Source: Mayfieldus sp963841445 (GTDB taxonomy: Bacteria; Actinomycetota; Thermoleophilia; Solirubrobacterales; 70-9). From it: a stretch of 43,160 nt of DNA. Position 1 is the stretch's first letter. Each line of letters opens with the position of its first letter. Below are positions 23,573-31,554 of the stretch, piece after piece. The stretch lies in contig CAWJCP010000006.1 in the NCBI GenBank assembly GCA_963841445.1, forward strand, positions 1-43,160, given 5' to 3'. Below the pieces are notes generated by a model. The model made no database searches. It was given only the letters and a program-made list of their open reading frames with translations, and had not been told where the DNA came from. A program made the translations under genes and the position numbers.

Positions 23573-24565
23573 TCATCTGCTCCCCTCCGTCGTCTCCAGC
23601 GCCGCCGTGATCACGTGCTCCTCGTGCGGGATCGCAGCCTGCTCGAGGCGCTTGGAGTAGGGCATCGGCACGTCGGCCCCGGTGACCCGCTGGACCGGCG
23701 CGTCGAGATAGTCGAAGGCCTGCTCCTGGATCAGCGCCGCGAGGTTGGCGCCGACCCCGCCGTGCGGCCAGCCCTCCTCGACGATCACCGCGCGGTTCGT
23801 CTTCGCGACCGATTCGACGATCGTCTCGAGATCGAGCGGGCGCAGGGTGCGGGGGTCGATCACCTCGGCCTCGACGCCGTGCTCGCTGGCTAGTTGCTTG
23901 GCGGCTTGCTCGGCGACCCGGGCCATCTTGAGGATCCCGACGATCGTCACGTCGGAGCCTTCGCGCCGCACCGCCGCCTGGCCGAAGGGCAGCAGATCGC
24001 TGTCGCCGTTCGCGGCCACCTCGCCGCGGGCGCCGTAGAGGGTCTCGTGCTCGATGAAGATCACCGGGTTGTCGTCGCGGATCGCCGTCTTCAGCAGCGC
24101 TTTGCCGTCGGCGGGCGTCGAGGGGCAGGCGACCAGCAGGCCGGGGACGTGCAGGAACATCGCCTCGAAGCTGTGCGAGTGGGTGGGCCCGAGCTGATGC
24201 CCGCCCCCGCCGGGCATCCGGATCACCATCGGTACCCGAACCGCGCCGCCGAACATGTACGGGATTGCCGCCGCGTGGTTGATCACCTGGTCGGCGGCGA
24301 GCAGTGAGAAGTTGACGGTCATCATCTCGACCACCGGCCGCAGTCCGGCCATCGCGGCCCCGACGCCGGCGCCGACGATCGAGTTCTCCGAGATCGGCGT
24401 GTCGCGGACCCGCTTCTCGCCGAACTCGTCCAGCAGCCCCTCGGTGACCTTGAAGGCGCCCTGGAAGACGCCGACGTCCTCGCCCATCACGAAGACCGAC
24501 TCGTCGCGGCGCATCTCCTCGCGCAGCGCGGCGTTGAGCGCCTCCCGCATCCGCATCGTCGTCAC
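23573..24565 (-). CDS. pdhB: pyruvate dehydrogenase E1 beta
   Basis: A 330-residue E1 beta subunit. VFVMGEDVGVFQGAFKVTEG, ENSIVGAGVGAAMAGLRPVV and HSHSFEAMFLHVPGLLVACP are typical of the family. VIVEEGWPHGGVGANLAALI near the C terminus is typical of the PDH type. The GTG start shares one base with the pdhA stop (TAGTG). It pairs with the 418-residue alpha subunit upstream and precedes pdhC by 25 bases. The protein is complete and of normal length. Confidence 0.92.
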   Translation of the reverse strand: MTTMRMREALNAALREEMRRDESVFVMGEDVGVFQGAFKVTEGLLDEFGEKRVRDTPISENSIVGAGVGAAMAGLRPVVEMMTVNFSLLAADQVINHAAAIPYMFGGAVRVPMVIRMPGGGGHQLGPTHSHSFEAMFLHVPGLLVACPSTPADGKALLKTAIRDDNPVIFIEHETLYGARGEVAANGDSDLLPFGQAAVRREGSDVTIVGILKMARVAEQAAKQLASEHGVEAEVIDPRTLRPLDLETIVESVAKTNRAVIVEEGWPHGGVGANLAALIQEQAFDYLDAPVQRVTGADVPMPYSKRLEQAAIPHEEHVITAALETTEGSR

Positions 24566-25821
24566 TAGCCGCCCTCCTCCTCGCCAGCCTCACGCTGGCG
24601 CGCCTCGGATCCGTCGCGGGCATCGCCCTGCTCGGCCGGATTGACGCGGGGCCCCGAGGGCGCGCCCGCGTAGGCGGCGCCGGCCTCGGCGAGCCGCTTG
24701 GCGCGCTGCGAAGCCTCTGCCTCGCGCTCGCCCGGATGGGGGTCGGGGCTGCGCTCGTCGACCGCGTACCAGCCCATCGTCTCTGAGACCACGTAGAGGT
24801 GCTCGTAGAGCGATTCGAGCGGCGGCTCGGCGGAGTCGTCGGCGAATCGAACTGCCTCGGCGATCGCCTCGTCGGCCTCGCTGCGGACCCGCTCGACGTC
24901 CTCCTCGCTGAGCGCTCCGTCGCGGACCGCGCGTCGCGCGAAGGTCTCGATCGGGTCCTTGGTCCGCCATTCGTCGACCTCGTCCTTGGAGCGATAGACC
25001 TCGGGGTCGGCGGCGGAGTGGCCGCGGAAGCGATAGGTGAAGGCCTCGACAAGGGTCGGGCGACGCTCCTCGCGGGCGATCCGGATGTGCTCGGCGACCG
25101 CCTCGCGCACGGCGAGCACGTCCATGCCGTCGATGCGCTCGCCGGGCACCCCGTAGCCCTCCGCCTTGCGGGAGAGGTCGGTCTGGGCAGAGTGCCGCTC
25201 CACCGAGGTGCCCATCCCGTAGAGGTTGTTCTCGACCAGGAAGAAGACCGGGAGCTCCCAGAGTGCGGAGAGGTTCATCGTCTCGCCGAAGTTGCCGGTG
25301 TTCGAGGCCCCGTCCCCGAACATGCAGACGGTCACCGAGTCCTCGCCCTTGTAGTCCGAGGCGAGCGCCAGCCCGGCTGCGAGGGGCAGGTTGCCGCCGA
25401 CGATCCCGTAGCCGCCCATGAAGCGGTTCTCGAGGTCGAAGATGTGCATCGAGCCGCCGCGGCCGCCGCTGGTCCCGTCGACGCGGCCGAACAGCTCCGC
25501 CATCACCGCGTTGGGGCTCGTCCCGCGGGCGATCGCGTGTCCGTGGGTGCGGTAGGTGCCGATCAGGTAGTCGTCCGGCCGCATCACCGAGGTCGTGCCG
25601 ACGATCGTCGCCTCCTCGCCGATCGCAAGATGCAGGAAGCCGCCGGCCTTGGCCCGCTGGTACTGGCGGCCGGCCTCCTCCTCGAAGCGGCGGATCAGCG
25701 CCATCGTCGCGAGCAGCTCCCGGCAGGTGTCGGTATCGGGTAGCTGACGCCCGCCGCCCGCCCCGTCGGTTGGCACGGCGCGTTCCCTATCTCCGCTTGC
25801 GGTGGTCGGGTTCTCGGTCAC
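24565..25821 (-). CDS. pdhA: pyruvate dehydrogenase E1 alpha
   Basis: A 418-residue E1 alpha subunit of the mitochondrial PDH type. It has the TPP motif MFGDGASNTGNFGETMNLSA followed by FFLVENNLYGMGTSVERHSA, and the substrate-site segment GTYRTHGHAIARG. RGGSMHIFDLENRFMGGYGI is a strong PDH-alpha signature. About 70 residues beyond the family's usual end (after YEHLYVVSETMGW) form a charged Glu/Arg/Ala tail of unknown role. The reading frame continues upstream through the DsbA-like gene, but the GTG at 25821 follows GAGGACGGGA and lies 56 bases after the preceding stop, so I chose it. Confidence 0.92.
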   Translation of the reverse strand: MTENPTTASGDRERAVPTDGAGGGRQLPDTDTCRELLATMALIRRFEEEAGRQYQRAKAGGFLHLAIGEEATIVGTTSVMRPDDYLIGTYRTHGHAIARGTSPNAVMAELFGRVDGTSGGRGGSMHIFDLENRFMGGYGIVGGNLPLAAGLALASDYKGEDSVTVCMFGDGASNTGNFGETMNLSALWELPVFFLVENNLYGMGTSVERHSAQTDLSRKAEGYGVPGERIDGMDVLAVREAVAEHIRIAREERRPTLVEAFTYRFRGHSAADPEVYRSKDEVDEWRTKDPIETFARRAVRDGALSEEDVERVRSEADEAIAEAVRFADDSAEPPLESLYEHLYVVSETMGWYAVDERSPDPHPGEREAEASQRAKRLAEAGAAYAGAPSGPRVNPAEQGDARDGSEARQREAGEEEGG

Positions 25822-25877
25822 TCCCGTCCTCGCGCCCAATGTACTAGGGCCGGTCGGCGTCGCCGTCTCGCACCCGC

Positions 25878-26507
25878 CTAAGACCCGCCGGCCCTCTCCA
25901 ATGCGTCCTCGATCCGGTCGTCGCCCCAGAAGACGGTCTCCTCGACCACGAGGCTTGGCACGCCCTTGACGCCGAGATCGCCGGCTCGATCGGTCGCCTC
26001 GCGCAGGGCGTCCTTGACGCTGCCGGTGCCGAGCGCCTTCAGGACCGCCTTCGGGTGAAGCTCGCAGGCAGCCGCGGCGAGCAGGACGGTGTCGGGGTCG
26101 CTGAGGTCGCGCCCGGCGGCGAAGGCCTGCCGAAAGGCGGCGAGCGCGAAGGCGACGGTGCGCCCCGATCGCTTCGCGAAGGTCGCCGCCCGCATCGCGG
26201 TCAGGGTGTTGCCCGGGAATGGCCGCGGCCAGCGAATCTGGGGCAGTCCGTAGTGGTTCGCGCGGCGCTCTAGCTCGACGATCCCCGCCGCGCGCTGGGG
26301 CGTCTCGGCCCAGGAGCCGCGGCCGAAGCGCTTGAACAGCCCGCCGAGCAGGATCGGCTGCCACTCGGGGGCCTCCAGCCCGCGCTCCGCGAAGGCGCCG
26401 TTGACCCGCTCCGCCGCCAGGTAGGCGTACGGGGAGCCCAGATCGAAGTAGAACAAAGCCCGCCGGCTCCCCAGCTCCGCTTCCGGGGCCGGCCGGGTCT
26501 CAGGCAC
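25878..26507 (-). CDS. DsbA-fold protein, 2-hydroxychromene-2-carboxylate isomerase-like
   Basis: A 209-residue protein of the DsbA/kappa-class GST fold. It starts the domain with ALFYFDLGSPYAYLAAERV, where SPY is the isomerase active-site motif in place of the CxxC of true DsbA. It has FPGNTLTAMRAATFAKRSGR in the helical insert and ends with GVKGVPSLVVEETVFWGDD, the cis-Pro region. It may isomerise or conjugate an aromatic or thiol compound; the substrate is unknown. The GTG at 26507 shares a base with the lpd stop (TAGTG). The first 16 residues are an extension partly made of a repeat-like sequence (26462-26493). Its place between the PDH E3 and E1 genes is unusual. Confidence 0.8.
   Translation of the reverse strand: MPETRPAPEAELGSRRALFYFDLGSPYAYLAAERVNGAFAERGLEAPEWQPILLGGLFKRFGRGSWAETPQRAAGIVELERRANHYGLPQIRWPRPFPGNTLTAMRAATFAKRSGRTVAFALAAFRQAFAAGRDLSDPDTVLLAAAACELHPKAVLKALGTGSVKDALREATDRAGDLGVKGVPSLVVEETVFWGDDRIEDALERAGGS
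26462..26493 (-). repeat. probable degenerate copy of the palindromic element
   Basis: The 22 bases at 26467-26488 match 42053-42074 of the purS-purQ copy at 20 positions. They also form a hairpin: GCCGG/CCGGC outside, CCCC/GGGG inside, with a two-base bulge and a 12-base loop ending CGCTTCC as in the other copies. It encodes part of the N-terminal extension of the DsbA-like protein, in a different phase from the lipB copy. Confidence 0.45.
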
Positions 26508-27874
26508 TACGCGTGGATCGCCCAACCGTCGACTGCGCGGGCGGCGTCGAGGATCGCCTCCGACATCGTCGGGTGCGGGTGGATGATCCGGCCGAGCTCC
26601 TGGTAGCCGCCTTCGAGCGCCATCGTGTCGACGAGCTCGGCGATCATGTCGCAGGCCCGGTTTCCGACGATGTGGGCGCCGAGGATCTCGCCGTACTTGG
26701 CGTCGGCGACGATCTTCACCAGCCCCTCGCGGTCGTCGTAGACGACCGAGGCTCCGGCGCCGCCGAGCTTGAACTTCCCGACCTTGACCTCGGCGCCGGT
26801 CTCCTTGGCCTGCGCCTCGGTCAGCCCGACGCTTGCCACCTGCGGCTCGCAGAAGGTCGCTCCGGCGACCAGCCGGACGTCGACCGGGTGGGTCTCGACG
26901 CCGGCGATCCGCTCCGCCGCCACGACGCCTTCCTCGGATGCCTTGTGGGCGAGCGCCGGCCCTCGGACCAGGTCGCCGATCGCGTAGACCTTCTCGTTCG
27001 CGGTGCGCTGGTACTCGTCGATCTCGACCTTGCCGCCGTCGCCGGTCTTCACCCCGGCTGCCTCGAGGTTGAGCGGCTCGGTGTCGGGAGCGCGGCCGCC
27101 GGCGATCACCAGATAGTCGACTTCGGCCGACTGGTCGCCGTAGCTCAGCTTTACGGAACTCTTGCCGGCCTCGACGTTCTCCACCGGCGTCCCGGTGGAG
27201 ATCTCGATCCCCTGCTTCTTGAAGTGGCGCTCGACCACCCGGGCCATGTCCTTGTCCTCGGCGGGCAGGATCTGGTCGAGCATCTCGATCAGGTGCACCT
27301 CGCTGCCGAATCGCGCGTAGGCGGAGGCGATCTCCGCCCCCGACGCGCCGGCTCCGACGATCGCGACCTTCGCCGGCTGTTCGGGCAGCGACCAGGCGCC
27401 CCAGGTGTCGACGACGCGATCCGAGAACTCGACCCCTGGAATCGGCGTGGCGACCGAGCCGGTGGCGATGATCACCCCGCCGGCCTCGTAGGTTGTGCCG
27501 CCGACGTCGACGTTGGCGTCCCCGGTCAGGGCGCCCTCGCCCTCGATCATCTCGACCCTGTTCTTGTCCCAGAGCATCTTCACGCCGCCGGCCAGGGTCT
27601 CGGAGACCTTGGCGCGCCGCTCGCCGAGCGCCTTCCAGTCGAGGCTGATGCCCTTCACCTTCACCCCTAGCTCGTCGCCGTTGCGTGCGTGGTCGAAGAC
27701 CTCGGCCGTGTGCAGCAGCGTCTTCGCCGGGATGCAGGCGTAGTTGAGGCAGCGCCCGCCCGGCTTGTCGCGTTCCACGACGGCGGTCTTCTGGCCCAGC
27801 TGCGCGGCGCGGATCGCGGCCACGTAGCCGCCCGGGCCGCCGCCGATCACGATCACGTCGAACCTGTCAGCCAT
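26507..27874 (-). CDS. lpdA: dihydrolipoamide dehydrogenase (E3)
   Basis: A 455-residue flavoenzyme that reoxidises the lipoyl groups of 2-oxoacid dehydrogenases with NAD. The N-terminal FAD motif is VIVIGGGPGGYVAAIRAAQLG. The redox-active disulfide is in GGRCLNYACIPAKTLL, where the usual GGTCLNVGCIPSK is slightly changed but both Cys remain. The NAD motif is VAIVGAGASGAEIASAYARF, and the catalytic His/Glu pair is in IIHPHPTMSEAIL. It begins the PDH gene run and probably serves both the PDH and Bkd complexes, since the bkd run has no E3 gene of its own. Confidence 0.96.
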   Translation of the reverse strand: MADRFDVIVIGGGPGGYVAAIRAAQLGQKTAVVERDKPGGRCLNYACIPAKTLLHTAEVFDHARNGDELGVKVKGISLDWKALGERRAKVSETLAGGVKMLWDKNRVEMIEGEGALTGDANVDVGGTTYEAGGVIIATGSVATPIPGVEFSDRVVDTWGAWSLPEQPAKVAIVGAGASGAEIASAYARFGSEVHLIEMLDQILPAEDKDMARVVERHFKKQGIEISTGTPVENVEAGKSSVKLSYGDQSAEVDYLVIAGGRAPDTEPLNLEAAGVKTGDGGKVEIDEYQRTANEKVYAIGDLVRGPALAHKASEEGVVAAERIAGVETHPVDVRLVAGATFCEPQVASVGLTEAQAKETGAEVKVGKFKLGGAGASVVYDDREGLVKIVADAKYGEILGAHIVGNRACDMIAELVDTMALEGGYQELGRIIHPHPTMSEAILDAARAVDGWAIHA

Positions 27875-27907
27875 CGCGGCGAGCCTATCGAGTCGCAGTC
27901 GGCCGGC

Positions 27908-28447
27908 TCATTCCCTCGGCAGGCGACCGGGCATCTGGATTCGGGCCATCGCCTTGACCATGAACAGGAAGAAGGCCAGGCAGATGAGGACGAGCAGGAC
28001 GGTCCCGACGGCCTGCGCGACCGTCGTCGCTCCGACCAGGCCCGCGACGCCGGCGAGCAGGAAGAGCACCAGAAGCATCTGGAAGCCGAGCACCGCCCAG
28101 TAGCGCGATCGCCACATTCCGACCGCCATCAGGGTGAGTACGCCTGCGATCACCCCTAGCTGCAGGGGGTGCGGCTCATGGCCGTTGACCTTTGCGTCGC
28201 TGAAGACCGAGACGACCGCGGAGGCCCAGAAGATCAACGCGATCAGGGCCGAGAACGCGGCGCCGATCGTGACCACGGCGGGGCGCTCTCCCTCGTGCAG
28301 TGGGACGAGTGCCTCGCGCGCCTCGCGGTTTCGCTCCTCGGCTTTCGCGTAGCCGCGCTGCATCGCCCCCCCGGTGGCTGCTCGCGCGCCGCTTTGACGC
28401 GCCTTGCGCTTGCGCCGCTGGGCCCGCTTTCGCTCCCGGTCAGCCAC
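27908..28447 (-). CDS. hypothetical membrane protein with basic N terminus
   Basis: A 179-residue protein. The first 25 residues are strikingly basic (VADRERKRAQRRKRKARQSG), then an acidic-basic helix, then four hydrophobic helices from about residue 60 on, and a short basic tail. I know no function. The GTG at 28447 overlaps the end of thiE by 8 bases, which fixes the start and suggests co-transcription with thiE and the downstream lpd (33 bases away). It is probably an inner-membrane protein with a positively charged cytosolic head. Confidence 0.7.
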   Translation of the reverse strand: MADRERKRAQRRKRKARQSGARAATGGAMQRGYAKAEERNREAREALVPLHEGERPAVVTIGAAFSALIALIFWASAVVSVFSDAKVNGHEPHPLQLGVIAGVLTLMAVGMWRSRYWAVLGFQMLLVLFLLAGVAGLVGATTVAQAVGTVLLVLICLAFFLFMVKAMARIQMPGRLPRE

Positions 28448-29120
28448 CCGGAGCCTCGTCGCCGATCTCGGCGAATGCCCGGCGCAACTGTGTTGCCGCT
28501 TCAGCTGGGTCCTCGGAGTCGCGGATCGCGCGCACGACGCAAAGGCGCTGCGCACCCGCCCCAACGACCTGGCCCGCGTTCGAGGCGTCGATGCCGCCGA
28601 TCGCGTAGAAGGGCAGGGTCGCCTCCCGGGCCGCGTACTCGATCAGCTCCAGCCCGACCGCCGGCCGCCCCTCCTTGGTCGGCGTCTCCCAGATCGGGCC
28701 GACGCTGATGTAGTCGACCCCCGCCGCCGCGTCGATTTGCTCGCGCGAATGGGTCGAGAGGCCGATCAGCATGTCGGGACCGACCTCGCTGCGGGCTTGC
28801 GCAACCGAGGTGTCGTCCTGGCCCACGTGAACCCCGTCGGCGCGGCAGGACCGGGCCAGCGACGGGTCGTCGTTGACGACGAACAGGGCGCTGTAGGTGT
28901 CGCAGAGGCGCCGGAAGGTTGCGCCGGCGACCTCGATCGCCCGGCGGTCGAGCCGCTTCTCGCGCAGTTGGACGATGTCGACGCCTCCGTTCAGCGCCGC
29001 GCGCAGCACTGGCTCGGGATCGCCGCCCTGCGGGCGGGCGTCGCAGACGAAGTAGAGGCGTGCGGTGCGCAGGCGCTCGCGACGCAGCGGCCCGGCCGTG
29101 TCGGGTGCCGCGAGGCTCAT
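28440..29120 (-). CDS. thiE: thiamine phosphate synthase
   Basis: A 226-residue TIM-barrel enzyme that joins the pyrimidine and thiazole phosphates into thiamine phosphate. VDIVQLREKRLDRRAI, then LFVVNDDPSLA, GVHVGQDD, the pyrophosphate loop VGPIWETPTKEGRPAVGLE and FYAIGGIDASN are the family motifs in order. It starts about 30 residues before the first strand. It heads the minus-strand run toward the PDH genes, whose E1 subunits need thiamine pyrophosphate. It is divergent from thiO, and I see no thi-box on its own strand, so its control may differ from that of thiO-thiSG. Confidence 0.94.
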   Translation of the reverse strand: MSLAAPDTAGPLRRERLRTARLYFVCDARPQGGDPEPVLRAALNGGVDIVQLREKRLDRRAIEVAGATFRRLCDTYSALFVVNDDPSLARSCRADGVHVGQDDTSVAQARSEVGPDMLIGLSTHSREQIDAAAGVDYISVGPIWETPTKEGRPAVGLELIEYAAREATLPFYAIGGIDASNAGQVVGAGAQRLCVVRAIRDSEDPAEAATQLRRAFAEIGDEAPGG

Positions 29121-29199
29121 GGGTTCGACCCTGGTCCGGCCATCGGCGCGAATTATCGCCGCAGCGGCCCGGTGATCGTGGGGAGGAGTACGATCGGTT

Positions 29200-29292
29200 C
29201 ACAACGGGAGCCCTTAAGCCAAGGGCTGAGAGGGCGGCTAGGGCGCCGCCGACCGTCTGAACCTGACCCGGGTAATGCCGGCGCAGGGAGGT
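29200..29292 (+). promoter_or_regulatory. TPP riboswitch (THI element)
   Basis: The conserved order is complete: CGGGAGCCC, then GGGCTGAGAGGG (the CUGAGA pyrimidine-sensing loop), a variable GC-rich hairpin (GGCGGC...GCCGCC), then CCGTCTGAACCTGA and CGGGTAATGCCGGCGCAGGGA (pyrophosphate-sensing part). It lies directly before thiO and thiSG. The 3' end GGGAGGTGGTG contains both a ribosome-binding-like GGAGG and possible GTG starts, so control of translation initiation is plausible. Confidence 0.96.
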
Positions 29293-29326
29293 GGTGCGGA
29301 GCCCGGAGACCGAGAGCGGCGAACCG

Positions 29327-30439
29327 ATGGGCCACCTGGCAAAGAACGGAAACGACCGAGCCGACGTGATCGTGGTCGGCGCCGGCGTGATCGGCCTAGC
29401 CTGCGCCTGGCGGGCTGCTCAGCGCGGCCTGCGAGTGATCGTGGTCGAGGGCCACGGTCCTGCGGCCGGCGCATCCGGCGTCGCGGCGGGGATGCTGGCG
29501 CCGGTCGGCGAGCTGAGCTTCGGCGAAGGGGCGCTGCTGGAGCTCAACCTCGAGTCCGCCGCGCTGTTCGGCAGCTTCGTCGCCGAGCTGGAGGGGGCGA
29601 CCGGGGTCGACACGGGCTTTGATCGCTGTGGCGCGCTGCACGTCGCGCTCGATCGCGACGAAGCCGAGCAGCTGCGTCGTCGCCATCGTCTCCAGCGTGA
29701 GCTCGGTCTGGAGGCCGAGTGGATGACTCCGCGGCGCTGCCGGGAGCTTGAGCCGGGCCTGGCGCCGTCGATCGCCGGCGGCGTGCATGCGCCGGGCGAG
29801 GCCGCGGTGGATCCTCGGGCGCTCTGCGCCGCGCTGCTCGCGGCGCTCGATCGAGAGGGCGCCGAGGTTCGCGGCGGCAGCGCCGTCAGCGGGGCACTGG
29901 TTTCTGCAGAGCGGCTCGAGGGCGTCAGGATCGAGTCCGGTGAGGAGCTGCGCGCCGCCCACGTCGTGCTTGCCAGCGGCGCCTGGGCGGGCACCTCGGA
30001 GTGGCTTCCCGAGTCGGCGCGCCCGCAGGTGCGACCGGTGAAGGGCCAGATCGTCACCCTGCGCGGGCCGGCTTCGGATCCCGTCTGCGAGCGGATCGTC
30101 GCCTCGGAGCGCGTCTACGTCGTGCCCCGCGCGGATGGGCGCCTGGTGCTCGGGGCGACAGTGGAGGAGCGCGGCTTCGACACCACGGTGACAGCCGGCG
30201 GCGTGCACGAGCTGCTTCGCGAGGCCTATCGGCTGCTGCCCGAGATCGCCGAGCTTGAGCTGCTCGAGACCGGCGCCGGGGTGCGCCCGGGGACCCCCGA
30301 CAACCTGCCGCTGATAGGGCCCGGAGCCATCGAGGGCCTGCTGCTGGCCACCGGCCACTACCGAAACGGGGTCCTGCTGGCGCCGCTGACGGCCGAGCGC
30401 GTGGCGGCGTCGTTGACTCGCGCCGAGGTGCGGGCATGA
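29327..30439 (+). CDS. thiO: glycine oxidase (thiazole synthesis)
   Basis: A 370-residue FAD-dependent oxidase of the DAO family that makes the dehydroglycine needed for the thiazole ring. The FAD motif DVIVVGAGVIGLACAWRAAQ begins near residue 12, GASGVAAGMLAPVGELSFGE is the family's second signature, and the C terminus has GVRPGTPDNLPLIG and ATGHYRNGVLLAPLTA. An in-frame GTG at 29291 would add 12 residues but falls inside the riboswitch 3' strand. The ATG at 29327 is preferred, although its ribosome binding site is weak. The stop overlaps the ThiS-ThiG start (ATGA). Confidence 0.92.
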   Translation: MGHLAKNGNDRADVIVVGAGVIGLACAWRAAQRGLRVIVVEGHGPAAGASGVAAGMLAPVGELSFGEGALLELNLESAALFGSFVAELEGATGVDTGFDRCGALHVALDRDEAEQLRRRHRLQRELGLEAEWMTPRRCRELEPGLAPSIAGGVHAPGEAAVDPRALCAALLAALDREGAEVRGGSAVSGALVSAERLEGVRIESGEELRAAHVVLASGAWAGTSEWLPESARPQVRPVKGQIVTLRGPASDPVCERIVASERVYVVPRADGRLVLGATVEERGFDTTVTAGGVHELLREAYRLLPEIAELELLETGAGVRPGTPDNLPLIGPGAIEGLLLATGHYRNGVLLAPLTAERVAASLTRAEVRA

Positions 30440-31410
30440 AGGTGCGGCTGAACGGCGAGCCCCGCCAGCTTGATTCCGGCGCGACGGTTGCCGATGCCGT
30501 CCGCGCGGCCGGCGGCGATCCGCAGGCGCGCGGGTCCGCGGTCGCCGTCGGCGGCGAGGTGATTCCGCGCCGGGAGTGGGATCGTCCGCTGCGAGAAGGG
30601 GAGTCGGTCGAGGTCTTGGCGGCGATCCAAGGTGGCGCCGACGAGGGCTGGCGGATCGCCGACAGGGAGCTGACCTCGCGCCTGATCGTCGGAACAGGAG
30701 GGTTCCGCTCGCTGAGCGACGCCGAGCGGGCGATCGCCGCCTCCGGCACCGAGATCGTCACGGTCGCGCTGCGTCGCGTCGATTCCGGCGCCAGCGGCTC
30801 GGTGCTCGACGTGGTCGAGCGCCTGGGGCTCTTCGCGCTGCCCAATACCGCCGGCTGCTACACGGCCCGCGACGCAGTGCGCACCGCGCAGCTGGCCCGC
30901 GAGGCATTCGGAACCGACTGGATCAAGCTCGAGGTGATCGGCGACGACCGCACTCTCTTCCCCGACGCCGTCGAGCTGCTCGACGCCGCCGAGACCCTGG
31001 TCGAGGAGGGCTTCACCGTCCTGCCCTACACCAACGACGACCCGATCCTCGCCCGCCGCCTCGAGGAGGTCGGCTGCGCCGCCGTCATGCCGCTTGGCTC
31101 CCCGATCGGGTCGGGCGCCGGGATCCGCAACCCCTACAACGTCTCGATCATCGTCGAGCGGGCGGGCGTTCCGGTGATCCTCGACGCGGGCATCGGCACG
31201 GCCTCCGATGCAGCCCTGGCGATGGAGCTGGGCTGCGACGGTGTCCTGCTGGCGAGCTCGGTCTCGCGGGCCGAAAATCCAGTGACGATGGCGCTGGCGA
31301 TGCGCCGCGCGGTCGAGGCGGGCTACATGGCGCGCCAGGCCGGGCGGATCCCGCGCCGCCTTCACGCCGAGGCATCGACGCCCGAGCATGGGATGGCCGA
31401 GCTGTCGTGA
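30436..31410 (+). CDS. thiSG: fused sulfur carrier ThiS and thiazole synthase ThiG
   Basis: A 324-residue fusion. Residues 1-67 are a ThiS domain starting MKVRLNGEPRQLDSGATV and ending at the expected di-glycine (AIQGG, Gly66-67). There is then a short joint (ADEGW) and the ThiG domain from about residue 74: LIVGTGGF, VDSGASGSVLDVV and the Schiff-base Lys in DWIKLEVIG (Lys164), with ILDAGIGTASDAALAMELG near the end. ThiG builds the thiazole from deoxyxylulose phosphate, dehydroglycine and ThiS thiocarboxylate. Free ThiS needs its C-terminal Gly exposed, so the fusion implies processing or another sulfur route. It is coupled to thiO by ATGA overlap, under the TPP riboswitch. Confidence 0.95.
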   Translation: MKVRLNGEPRQLDSGATVADAVRAAGGDPQARGSAVAVGGEVIPRREWDRPLREGESVEVLAAIQGGADEGWRIADRELTSRLIVGTGGFRSLSDAERAIAASGTEIVTVALRRVDSGASGSVLDVVERLGLFALPNTAGCYTARDAVRTAQLAREAFGTDWIKLEVIGDDRTLFPDAVELLDAAETLVEEGFTVLPYTNDDPILARRLEEVGCAAVMPLGSPIGSGAGIRNPYNVSIIVERAGVPVILDAGIGTASDAALAMELGCDGVLLASSVSRAENPVTMALAMRRAVEAGYMARQAGRIPRRLHAEASTPEHGMAELS

Positions 31411-31441
31411 CCCACCGGGCAAGCGCGGATACCATCGCCAC

Positions 31442-31514
31442 GGGCCTCTAAGTCAACGGGTTAGACGTCCGGCCTTTTAAGCCGGCAGACTGGGTTCGAG
31501 TCCCAGGGGGCCCA
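31442..31514 (+). tRNA. tRNA-Lys (anticodon TTT)
   Basis: A 73-base cloverleaf. The acceptor GGGCCTC/GGGGCCC has G-C pairs and two weak pairs near the base. The anticodon stem CCGGC/GCCGG has loop CTTTTAA, giving anticodon TTT. The T arm CTGGG/CCCAG has TTCGAGT. The discriminator is A and no CCA is encoded. It begins 31 bases after thiSG on the same strand. Confidence 0.95.
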
Positions 31515-31554
31515 CTCAAGGACCCGCTCGGGGCGGCTGGCTAGCCTCTCCCGA

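Noticed and set aside
29121..29199. A second thi-box for thiE on the minus strand
   Set aside because: The conserved CTGAGA and ACCTGA words are absent on that strand; only the plus-strand element is supported.
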